Below the pieces are notes generated by a model. The model was not told the origin of the DNA. It saw nothing but the letters and a program-made list of their open reading frames with translations, and did no database searches. The position numbers and the translations under genes are program-made. Of a DNA stretch of 64,000 bases, positions 54,939 through 64,000 are shown one piece after another (position 1 is the stretch's first letter; each line of letters begins with the position of its first letter). Origin of the DNA: Piromyces finnis (lineage: Eukaryota; Neocallimastigomycota; Neocallimastigomycetes; Neocallimastigales; Neocallimastigaceae); assembly GCA_002104945.1 (NCBI GenBank), contig MCFH01000074.1, positions 124,001-188,000 on the forward strand, read 5' to 3'.

Positions 54939-56652
54939 TGATGATAAAAAACTACATCCTGTTGCTTATTTTTCCAGAAGTTTAAATGATACAGAAAGGA
55001 ACTATTCTATTACAGATAAAGAACTTCTTTCTATTAAATCTGCTTTTTCGGCTTGGCGACATCTACTTTTAGGTGCTAAATTTAAAGTAAAAGTTTATAC
55101 AGACCACCGCAATTTACTTTATACTTTAGGTGGAAAAATTCAAAATCAACGTCAACATCGTTGGCATCTCTTCTTTCAAGAATATGATTTTGAATTAATT
55201 TATCGCCAAGGAAGAAAAAATGGTAAGCCAGATAGTCTCTCTAGAAGACCTGATTATAATTCTGGTAATGAACAAATAAAACCTGAGCATATTTTAGATA
55301 TAAAAAATGTTAAAAACATTCCATGTTTTGTGGGAATTCTTAGTGACTTTATTGATAAAGTTATCGAATATACTAAAACAGATAATACTGCAAACGATAT
55401 TAGATTATATTTTGCACCAAATAATGCTAATCAAGGTTATTTTTATAGACCTTTTAGAAAAATGAATAAATTCAAGATTCAAAATAATATGATTCTTTAT
55501 AATAATTTAATATATATTCCTGAAGCTTTAAGATTAGAAGTACTTATGCGATACCATGAAAATCCTGCTGCTGGTCATTTGGGTATTAAAAGAACTGAAG
55601 AATTAATTACTAGAAACTATTGGTGGCCAAAAATTCATAAAGATGTAACTGAATTTGTTAATTCTTGTGAAACTTGTACTAGAAACAAATTCAATAAACA
55701 CAAAAAATATGGTCCTTTACAACCTTTAGAAACTCCTGATAGACCATGGCGTTCTGTTGAAATTGACTTTTTATGTGGTTTACCTGATTCTAAAGGATAT
55801 ACTGTTCTAATGGTTACTGTAGATAGATTTTCAAAAATGATTCATTTAGTTCCTTTTAAGAAAATACCCGATGCTAAACAAACAGCTACAGCTTTTATTA
55901 AAAATATATTCAAACTTCATGGATTGCCTTCTGATATTTATACTGATCGTGGTTCTCAATTTACTAGTGATCTTTGGAATAGTTTAATGGAAGAACTTAA
56001 AGTTAAAACTAAAATTGCTACCACTGATCATCATGAAACAGTCGGGCAAGTTGAAAGATGTAACTCTTTTATTGAACAATATTTCCGCTGTTATTCAAAG
56101 TCCTATTATCATGATGATTGGGTTGAATGGATTCACTTAGCCGAATTTGTTTATAACAATTCTATTAATGAGTCTACCAAACAAAGTCCTTTCTTTATTA
56201 ACTATGGATTCCACCCTCCTGTTGATGATGTTTTCCTTTATGACAAATCCTATACTAATAATAATTTTATTAGAAATGTTTGTGATAATTTTAATTATGT
56301 TAAAGAAGTTTTATTTAGAGCCAAGGATTTATATAAAAAACATGCCGATAAGAAAAGGATGTCACCTCCTATATTTAAAGTTGGCGATAAAGTTTGGATT
56401 CAAGCTCCTCCATCCTTTTCTACGGAAGAAACTCCAAAACTTTCTCCTTGTAAATATGGACCCTATAAAGTTTTATATGTTTTGGAAAATAACAATTATA
56501 AAATAGATATACACAACTCTCCTTTCCCAAAACATCATCCAATCTTCCATATTTCGGAACTTGAACCTTTTATTCCTACCCCTTCAAGATTTTTATCAAG
56601 ATCAAAGGATCCCGAATCAATTAAAGACATCATTGAGATTGCGGGATTTTGA
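54934..56652 (+). CDS. Chromovirus D: RNase H and integrase
   Basis: A single frame from the frameshift to a TGA at 56650-56652. RNase H: YFSRSL, YTDHRNLLY, GKPDSLSRRPDY. Integrase zinc finger: YHENPAAGHLG with CETC. Catalytic core: D in VEIDFLCGLPD, D in TDRGSQFTSD, E in GQVERCNSFIEQYF. The GPY/F segment PCKYGPYKV and the HHPIFHISELEPF stretch end the integrase. The chromodomain follows in the same frame after the TGA. The enzyme would insert the cDNA into host chromatin. Confidence 0.93.
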   Translation, partial: YDDDKKLHPVAYFSRSLNDTERNYSITDKELLSIKSAFSAWRHLLLGAKFKVKVYTDHRNLLYTLGGKIQNQRQHRWHLFFQEYDFELIYRQGRKNGKPDSLSRRPDYNSGNEQIKPEHILDIKNVKNIPCFVGILSDFIDKVIEYTKTDNTANDIRLYFAPNNANQGYFYRPFRKMNKFKIQNNMILYNNLIYIPEALRLEVLMRYHENPAAGHLGIKRTEELITRNYWWPKIHKDVTEFVNSCETCTRNKFNKHKKYGPLQPLETPDRPWRSVEIDFLCGLPDSKGYTVLMVTVDRFSKMIHLVPFKKIPDAKQTATAFIKNIFKLHGLPSDIYTDRGSQFTSDLWNSLMEELKVKTKIATTDHHETVGQVERCNSFIEQYFRCYSKSYYHDDWVEWIHLAEFVYNNSINESTKQSPFFINYGFHPPVDDVFLYDKSYTNNNFIRNVCDNFNYVKEVLFRAKDLYKKHADKKRMSPPIFKVGDKVWIQAPPSFSTEETPKLSPCKYGPYKVLYVLENNNYKIDIHNSPFPKHHPIFHISELEPFIPTPSRFLSRSKDPESIKDIIEIAGF

Positions 56653-56811
56653 ACTAATTATAAACTTAAACGGTATGAATACAAAATTAGATACAAATAC
56701 CGTTCTCAATATAATTGGGTTCCTTCTAGTGAAGTTGAAGATAACCCAAGAAACCAAAATATCTTCTTATTATATTTAAAGAATAATAGGAAGCCTATTG
56801 ATATCGCTTAT

Positions 56812-56817
<6 letters not shown>
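56653..56817 (+). pseudogene. Chromovirus D: chromodomain, separated by an in-frame TGA
   Basis: Reading past the TGA in the same frame gives KLKRYEYKIRYK, SQYNWVPSSEVED and a tail to TAA at 56815-56817. The YEYKIRYK-x-W-x-P pattern is the chromodomain core that steers chromoviruses to histone marks. Either a nonsense mutation or readthrough is possible. Confidence 0.8.
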
Positions 56818-56852
<35 letters not shown>

Positions 56853-57371
56853 AGAGAAAGAGAGAGAGAATGAAAAAAAAAATGAGAAAATTATTATAAT
56901 ACAAAATTACTTCAATTTAACCCATCACAGATTTAAAAATTGAAATTTCAAAAATTTTTATATTCACTATTTTTTAATTATAAAATTTATTTTTCAGCTT
57001 ATTATTATTAATATTTTTAATATCAAATTTTAAAAATTTCAAAAAACATAAAAAACCCTTTAAAATCAAAATTTAAAATTTCAAAAAATTCAAAATTTCA
57101 ATTATGACAGTTGTACAACATAAAAAATTTCAAAAACACATTTTTTATACAATACATATATGTATTTCATAACAAAATTTCATTTTTACCAATTTTTGAC
57201 AACTTTTGAAATTTCGCGAAATGGCCATTTAAAATTCATTCCTCCATCCTCATGTGACCATTTCGAAATTTCAAAAATTTTGAAAATATTAAAATTTCAA
57301 TATTTTAAATTCAATATAAGATATTCCACTATCAAAAAATTGTCTAGTATCCAATTTTAGTGGAAGGGCGT
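56818..57371 (+). other. Chromovirus D 3' untranslated region and polypurine tract
   Basis: It starts with an A-run (56816-56848) and a GA-rich stretch, then A/T-rich DNA. The purine-rich agtggaagggcg at 57359-57370 directly before the LTR is the likely plus-strand primer. Confidence 0.7.
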
Positions 57372-57627
57372 TGTCAAAATCACAATTCATGAAATTTGAC
57401 ATTTCATGAAATTTCATAATTTTGAATTATTAGTTAAATTAATTAAAATATTAATTTAATAATATTTTACTAATAATAGTTTATTTAATATAAATATTAA
57501 TTGGAAAGCTATTTATTATCCGGAGATAAATAGAGTGTAACAATTAATTAATATTAAACAAACCAATTAGTAAAATAAGATTCATTTAAATAATTATTAA
57601 TATTATTTTTAACAACTTATTAATATC
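57372..57627 (+). mobile_element. 3' LTR of chromovirus D, truncated by insertion of E
   Basis: The 256 bp are identical by eye to 51329-51584 and break off at ...taatatc exactly where LTR B3 begins. The 5' copy continues gatatttaaag; that continuation is absent here and should lie beyond the right edge of the window, past element E. Confidence 0.93.
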
Positions 57628-58236
57628 TGTAATGCTGACACAGAAAGAATAGATTAGGATATCTATTCTATTACAATAACACTAAAGATTTATATAAAAT
57701 TGTTTTGTTAAAAAAATATCTTTTATTATAATAGAAATTATATTAATAACAATTACATCGATAAAATGATGAAAAATATCTTCTATTTATATTTTTCCTA
57801 AATACATTTATATTATATTATAACTATTTATTTCTTATATTATTATTTAAAATCTACACTAAAATCTTAATTATTAATAAATATTTAAACTATAACTATT
57901 TTTAGTAAAATACAATTGGCAATTCAAATTAAGTACTATTCAATTTGAATATGTGCCCATGTATTATTGATATATTAAACATTTAATAATTATATACTAG
58001 ATGTCTATTTCTATTACAAAACAATACTAAAACTAGGGATTTAAATTGAGAATATTAATTTACTTGTTAAACATTAAAAATAAATTAATAATTTATTTTG
58101 TTTTAAACTTTAATTATTAATAAATAAATTATGTCTCATTTTCTTTTTCTGAATATAATTTGTGTAACTTAAACAATAATACTTGTGGCTTAAGTTACAT
58201 TAAAGATATCAAACAGAGGCGTTTGATATCTTTACA
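57628..58236 (-). mobile_element. LTR B3: 3' LTR of chromovirus E
   Basis: 609 bp, same family as the solo LTRs B1 and B2. In the minus direction it starts TGTAAAGATATC immediately after a polypurine tract (agagagagagat, 58237-58250) that follows the E pol stop codon, so it is E's own 3' LTR. It ends against the D LTR at 57627. An inverted repeat lies just inside the start. Confidence 0.92.
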
Positions 58237-60528
58237 ATCTCTCTCTCTAAGTCGAGCTCCTGCGAGATTAATTTATAAGGAATCTTTTCTCGAAGGAATT
58301 TCAATTACAAATGGTTGGTATCTGTGCTTGATTAGATTACCAACTTTATTCTTTCTAATTTTCATGGAGGAGTCGTTCGACTTATATTTTGACTTTTTAG
58401 AGTTTCTTTCAAACTCTTGTATTAATTGTTTATCTGGAATCTGATCTTCAGAAATCCAAGTGGATTTGTCAAATCCTTTCCATGATAACTTATAAAATGT
58501 TTCACCATTAACAGATTTCATCTTTTCAATTTTCTCTGGAATTTTTTCAATTAAATCTGTGTTAAGGTGAATGTTCCTCTTCCTACGATTAGACCTGTCG
58601 TTAAACTTGTTTTCAAAGTATGGTTCTAACAATGAAACATGAAAGACTGGATGACATCTCATTGTCTTTGGAAGTTTCAGTTTGAAAGCGAGAGAACTAA
58701 CTTTTTCAATTATCTCAAATGGGCCAAGCATTTGAGGTGCTAATTTTCTCTTTAGGTTAGTTCCAGGAGAATCTTTCAATAACCATACCTTCTTTCCCAT
58801 TTCGAACTCCGGGGGAATCATTCTCTTCATATCGGCATATTTCTTATATGTTTCTTTTGCTTTTTCTAAGTTTTCTTTTAATAATTTAAAGTTTTCATTC
58901 ATATCAATTACTCTTTGTTCAGCTCTACTAGGTCTATCATTAGCTGGAATTTCTAAGCTGAACTTTGGATGAAAACCATAATTAGCAAAGAATGGAGATT
59001 GATTTATAGATTGTTGTAAAGTATTATTATATGCAAATTCAGCAAATGGGATAAGATCAACCCAGTTATTCTGCTTTTTATTTATAAAACAACGGAAATA
59101 TTGTTCTAATATGCCGTTCACCCTCTCCGTTTGACCATCTGTCTGCGGATGGTTGGCAGTTGATAATGAATGATTGATATTAAGAAGGTCACAAAGTCTT
59201 GACCAAAAGTCAGAAGTAAATTGCGAGCCTCTATCAGAAATGATGGAATCAGGAAGACCATGCAAACGGAAGACATTAGCAATAAAAGCATCAGCAGCAA
59301 TCGAAGCAGTAGGAAGACAACGTAAAGGAATGGCGTGAGCAAATTTAGTAAATCTATCGACAACAACCATGAGAGTTGTCATATCTCTGGACTTAGGAAG
59401 ATCAACAATAAAATCAATAGAAATATCAGACCAGGGCCTACTGGGAGTGTCCAAAGGGGATAACAATCCATAAGGCTTATGTCTGGGGACTTTGGATTTG
59501 CAACAAGTCACGCAAGATTTGATAAAAGATTTAACGTCTGAATGAAACCTTGGCCACCAAAAGTTTCTGGAAATCAGTTCAGTGGTTTTCTTAATACCGA
59601 AATGACCAGCAGCAACAGAATCATGATGAAGTTCCAAAACTCTTGTCCTAAGAGATTTAGGAACATAAATAAGATTATTATATAACAAAAATCCTTCGTT
59701 ATCAATAATAACTTTATCAATATTTTTAATAGGTGCATTACATGCAGAACCATTCATTTTAAATTGGACAATAGAATTATACAAATCGTCATTTTTAAGT
59801 TCTAATAAAATAGAATCGATTAACGGTTTGTTATCGCTATGATGAAACGAAATAGTAAGACAAGAAACATCAGAATTAATAATATTCTCTACATGGTCAC
59901 TTCTACGAGACAGGATATCAGGCTTACCGGATTTCTTTCCAGCTCTATAAATGAGTTTAAAACCAAATCTGGATAAGAACAAATTCCATCTAATTTGTCT
60001 CTGAGATAACATTTCAGGTTTTCTAGGAAATGTTAAATTCTTGTGATCAGTATAAATTATGAACGGATGGCGTGCACCTTCTAAATAATGACGCCATTCT
60101 TCAAGAGCAACTACAATAGCTAAAAGTTCCTTGTCATATATAGGATAGTTTCTTTGACAACTCGTCAAACTTTTAGAAAGAAATGCAATAGGATGTAATT
60201 TGCCATCAAATTCTTGAGAGAGAATAGCACCGACAGCATAATTACTAGCATCAGTTTCTACAATAAATTGTTTATTACTATCCGCATGTTTTAGAATAGG
60301 AGCTGACGTGAACAGAGATTTTAATAAAATAAAAGCGTCCTGATCTTCTTTCACCCAGTTAAAAGCAACATTCTTTCTAGTGAGTTTGTGAAGAGGGTTT
60401 GCAATTTTAGCAAAGTCTTTAATAAAAATTCTGTAATAGTTGCATAAACCAATAAAAGACTGAACCTCTTTAACATTCTTGGGAACCGGCCAATCGAGAA
60501 TTGCTTTAACTTTATTCTCATCCATTTG
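58237..60528 (-). pseudogene. Chromovirus E: pol C-terminal half (RT thumb, RNase H, integrase, chromodomain), cut by F
   Basis: The ORF 58273-60525 is open for 750 codons. Its apparent start MDENKVKAI is the middle of RT: the upstream half is missing because LTR F begins at 60529. Contents: LCNYYRIFIKDFAKIA; RNase H FIVETDASNYAVGAILS, IYTDHKNL, GKPDILSRR; zinc finger LHHDSVAAGHFG with CVTC; core DISIDFIVDLP, ISDRGSQFTSDFW, GQTERVNGILEQYF; LAPQMLGPFEII; chromodomain FYKLSWKGFDKSTWISEDQI. All visible catalytic residues are intact, so E was probably functional until it was split. Positions 58237-58272 are the 3' untranslated end and polypurine tract. Confidence 0.93.
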
Positions 60529-60899
60529 TGTAACGAAATATTATAATAATAAACACACACACTCTAATGTATCAAATATATATGTATTTTTTTAATAATG
60601 TTTATTTATTAAATTTATTATTATAATACGACTAACTCGCTAGGTCAGTGTATTATCAAACTAAAGACGAAATAAAAAAACTAATTTTTATTAATTATTA
60701 ATAAAAACACTAAAGAACTATTTTATCTTTCTTATTCTCTCTTTTATACATGAAAATTATTATTTTTTTTTTTAATACAATTTGATAAGTGAATTAATTA
60801 CTTAATGATTGGTTATAAAAATATAATTATGAAATTTTCATTAATCTAACCTTAATGATTTTCTAGTCTAACCCTTATCATTAGATATACCTCATTACA
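60529..60899 (-). mobile_element. 3' LTR of chromovirus F (371 bp)
   Basis: In the minus direction it starts TGTAATGAGG just after a purine-rich tract (agaggaggagct, 60900-60912) and ends cgttaca at 60529. E's RT resumes directly with CAAAT (60524-60528), the expected 5-bp target duplication. The matching copy should lie beyond F's 5' LTR, outside the window. Confidence 0.85.
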
Positions 60900-60963
60900 A
60901 GCTCCTCCTCTAAATTCGGATTCCAGACGAATTTATAAGCTAATAATTTTTTTTTTTTTTTTT
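60900..60963 (-). other. Chromovirus F 3' end: polypurine tract and T-run
   Basis: A purine-rich tract lies next to the LTR. It is followed, moving right, by ordinary sequence and a T-run (60949-60963) marking the junction with the tRNA-like insert. Confidence 0.6.
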
Positions 60964-61305
60964 AAATAGGCAGTTGACTTCATATGAGAATTAAAAGGTG
61001 TGGTACAATGGTCGAGTAGTTGGCAATGAACTAGAAGGTTGTGGGTTCGAAGTCGGGGTTGGTAGAGTAACTTTGATGTAAGGCGGGTTGGCGCCAAGAC
61101 TAAAGTATGTCCAACAAGTACTAGAGGTTTCATAGGCAAGGTTCCAATATGGCCGTTTGATAGTACTTGTTCTTGGTAGCTTGTAAGTCCAGTAAATCCC
61201 TATGGGAGCTTCGCCAAAACGGTATCGGTTAAGTTTATTCTAAAAATTAATATTCCCTCATTTGTGTCTAAAAATTAATGAAAATTAGTTAATTTTATTA
61301 TTATT

Positions 61306-61310
<5 letters not shown>
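60964..61310 (+). mobile_element. tRNA-like SINE candidate inside chromovirus F
   Basis: An insert of normal GC content between two T-runs in the F 3' region. It carries a Pol III A-box-like word (tggtcgagtagttgg, 61009-61023) and a B-box-like word (ggttcgaagtc, 61044-61054) at tRNA spacing. A non-tRNA body of about 200 bp follows (ggcgggttggcgccaagac, tatgggagcttcgcc), and then an A/T-rich tail with the 12-bp word ctaaaaattaat twice. It is too diverged for a functional tRNA. A tRNA-derived SINE is the best reading; target duplications were not resolved, and the flanking T-runs make the tail orientation unclear. Confidence 0.65.
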
Positions 61311-61335
<25 letters not shown>

Positions 61336-61340
<5 letters not shown>

Positions 61341-64000
61341 GGGTCTTGTTGAATTCTCTTAGCTTTGCTGGACAGTTCAGATTTTCTTCGGGTTCCCATG
61401 AGGCTTCTGAAATAGGATATCCTTTCCATTTGATCAAGTACTGAGTTTTGTTATAGCGTCTTCTTTTGTCCAGAATTTCTTCTACTTCGTATTCCTCCTC
61501 TTCGTTTATAATGACAGGTGGTGGAGGTTGAACTTTTCGGTTTGTACTTTTCCCTTCGAAGTAAGGCTCGAGAGATGATTTATGGAATACCGGATCAATC
61601 TTCATGTTACCAGGGAGTTTCAATTTGAATGAGACTTCTGATATTTGTTGTTCAATTTCATAGGGACCGAGTTTCCGAGGGGTGAATTTTTTATTTCCCT
61701 TAACTAAATTATTATTGATTAACCATACCTTTTCTCCTGGTTTGAATGACGGGCCTGGTTGTCTATGTCTATTGGCGAAATGTTCTTGTTTCTTTTGGGC
61801 TTCCGAAAGGTTTTTCTTGAGGGTGCTGATAATTTCTTTTAATTCTTTTGTGTATTCTTCAGCTCTTGGAACTTCACTTGTTGTTGGAATTGTTGGATTA
61901 AAATTAGGATGGAAACCATAGTTCAAGAAGAAGGGTGTTTGTTTTGCAGATTCTTGAACTGAATTATTGTAACTAAATTCAGCTAGGCTTAAGTATTCGA
62001 TCCAGTTAGTGCCTTTGTAATTTGAGAAGCAGCGTAGATATTGTTCTACAACGGAGTTCACTCTCTCCGTCTGGCCATTGGATTGGTGGTGATAAGCAGA
62101 AGAGTATTTCAAATCAATCTTGAGGGTAGCAAAGAATTTCTTCCAAAACTTTGAAGTGAACTGAGAACCTTGGTCGAGAACAATGTCGGAGGGGCATCCA
62201 TGAAGTTTGAAGACGTTGTTAATGAAAGCTTCGGCAGCACGTTCAGCAGTGGGAACTTTTTCAAGAGGGATAAAGTGAGCCATTTTTGTCAATCGATCAA
62301 TGACAACGAAGATACAGGTAAATCCACGAGAAGAGGGGAGGTCAGTGATAAAATCCATAGCAATGGAAGACCAGGGACGTTCACCTAAAGGAAGAGTGGA
62401 TAATAACCCGTAAGGTTTATGTCTAGAGGATTTCGAACGACAGCAGACCTCACAAGAACGGACATAGTCCTTAACATCCTGATACATTTTGGGCCACCAG
62501 TAGTTACGGGAAATCAAGGATAAAGTTTTTGAAATACCAAAATGGCCGGCAGCAGGGGAGTCATGACAAGAAGACAGAATTTCAACTCGGCAATCATTAG
62601 GAACATAGATTTTATCTTGGAAAAGGAGGACGTTGTTACTAAGTTTGTAGTCAGAAGAACAATTATCATTGAGAAGTTGATTAGAAGTCTCAATGAAGAA
62701 TTTGTCAAGTTTACAAGAGAGAGCAATTTTTTCAAGAAGAGAAGAAGGAGTGGATGAAGCAAAGCAGGAGCTGAAATTTTCGGGACGAAAGACAGAGTTA
62801 TTAGAATCGGAATTGCAAGAGTGATCAAGATAATCAGGTCTTCTTGACAAGGCATCGGTTTTCCCGTTCGAGGAACCAGGGCGATATTCAATGACAAAAT
62901 CGAATTCAGCAAGGAAAAGGGACCATCTAATTAATCTCTGAGTCATCTTCTCCGGTTTCTTCTGAAAAAGGAGGTTTCTGTGGTCTGATATAATTTTGAA
63001 AGGATGATTCGCACCTTTCAAAAAATGTCTCCACACTTCTAAGGACGCGACGATAGCCAAAAGTTCTTTATCATAGATAGGGTAGTTCTTCTCCGGGTTT
63101 GTAAGGGATCTAGAAAAGAACGCAACAGGGTGAAGAATATTGTCGGACTTGTTGACTTGAGACAATACAGCACCTATGGCGAAGTTACTTGCATCGGTTT
63201 CGACAACGAAAGGTAGGTCAACATCAGGATATGCAAGGATAGGCTGACTAATAAAATGCTTAACCAAAGCATCAAAAGCATCTTGAGCGGTATCGTTCCA
63301 AACGAAGGCGGTGTTCTTCTTGCAAAGTTGGTGGAGTGGGTGAGCAATCTTAGCAAAGCCAGGAATAAATCTACGATAATAGTTGGCTAAGCCTAGGAAA
63401 GATTGTAGCTCATGGACCGATTTAGGAGTCGGCCATTCCGCAATGGCTTTCACCTTATTAGGGTCCATTCCGATACCAGAGGCAGAGATTCTATGACCAA
63501 GGAAGTCAAGACAAGGAGAGTCGAATAGACATTTTTCAAGTTTAGCGTACAGTCCGGCTTCTTCGAGTCTACGAAGGACTTCATTGACGTGTTCATGATG
63601 TTCGGCTATATTATCAGAGAAAATGATAATATCGTCAATATACGAAAAGACGAATTTACCGATAATGCCTTCAAGAACGTCGTTAATAAAATGTTGGAAG
63701 ACTGCAGGAGCGTTCTTGAGACCGAAAGGCATTACCAGATATTCGAAATGGCCAAATTGACAGGTGAAGGCGGTCTTATATTCATCGCCTTCTTTGATTC
63801 TTACCAAGTTATAGGCGGATCGAAGATCTAGCTTCGAGAACACCTTAGCTTTTCCTAGATGATCCAACATGTCTTGGATCAATGGGAGAGGGTACGAGTT
63901 CCTAATGGTGATTTCGTTCAAGCGGCGGTAGTCGATACACATACGAAGTTCTCCACTCTTCTTCGGGACAAACAGAACGGGAGCACCAGCTGGCGATTTG
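61336..64000 (-). CDS. Chromovirus F: pol (RT, RNase H, integrase, chromodomain), N-terminus outside window
   Basis: One open frame from the right edge to the stop at 61336. The ATG at 63942 is internal ([11 protein letters not shown]). [26 protein letters not shown], the catalytic [11 protein letters not shown]. RNase [31 protein letters not shown]. Zinc finger: [11 protein letters not shown] with CEVC. Core: [35 protein letters not shown]-terminus: [11 protein letters not shown], then a full chromodomain [38 protein letters not shown]. No stop or frameshift is visible, and the GC content is far above that of the host DNA. It is the youngest and probably an active-type chromovirus in the window. 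Confidence 0.96.

Noticed and set aside
57628-58236. B3 as an independent solo LTR inserted in D
   Set aside because: The flanking five bases differ (atatc versus atctc) and a polypurine tract plus the E pol stop sit directly against it, so it is E's 3' LTR.
60986-61075. Functional tRNA gene
   Set aside because: Box-like words are present, but no credible acceptor stem or anticodon arm is seen and the homology unit is much longer than a tRNA.

Overview
The window is nuclear DNA from an extremely AT-rich eukaryote. Genes are intron-rich with GT-AG splice sites, intergenic DNA is close to pure A/T with long homopolymer runs, and Ty3/gypsy chromoviruses (integrase plus chromodomain) are present. 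A TEX9-like gene, a family typical of organisms with flagella, together with fungal-type chromoviruses, fits a zoosporic fungus. The base composition and codon style fit the anaerobic gut fungi (Neocallimastigomycota) best. This placement is inference; no rRNA or other taxonomic marker is in the window.

Layout. (1) 1-5114, minus strand: a non-LTR retrotransposon (LINE) with one long ORF carrying endonuclease, reverse transcriptase and a C-terminal zinc motif. It runs off the left edge. Two 123-bp tandem units and a scrap of a related LINE lie upstream of its start. (2) 5115-37913: a gene-bearing region with seven spliced host genes: a four-pass membrane protein (minus), an NVL/Rix7 AAA-ATPase (plus), a two-RRM protein with acidic N-terminal repeats and a prion-like tail (minus), cytosolic-type glycyl-tRNA synthetase (plus), a Dabb-domain protein (plus), a MED28-like small coiled-coil protein (plus), TEX9 (plus) and C1D/Rrp47 (minus; the eighth gene of the stretch). 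NVL (60S biogenesis), C1D (exosome cofactor), the RRM protein and GlyRS are housekeeping RNA or translation functions. I see no operon or pathway cluster.

(3) 38.9-51.3 kb: a transposon graveyard of decayed copia and non-chromodomain gypsy pol fragments, broken by solo LTRs, two with clear 5-bp target duplications. (4) 51.3-64.0 kb: a young nest. Chromovirus D (plus) has two identical 256-bp LTR segments; its 3' LTR is cut by chromovirus E (minus); E is cut inside its RT gene by chromovirus F (minus), which runs off the right edge; and the 3' region of F carries a tRNA-like Pol III-type insert.

Exon boundaries were built by hand from splice signals and reading frame. For the multi-exon genes the summed exon lengths are divisible by three with no internal stop, which supports the models. 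The main unexplained item is a GC-raised 207-bp island with 28-bp complementary ends at 19426-19632. It could be a structured RNA or a MITE-like element and matched no RNA family I could recall.
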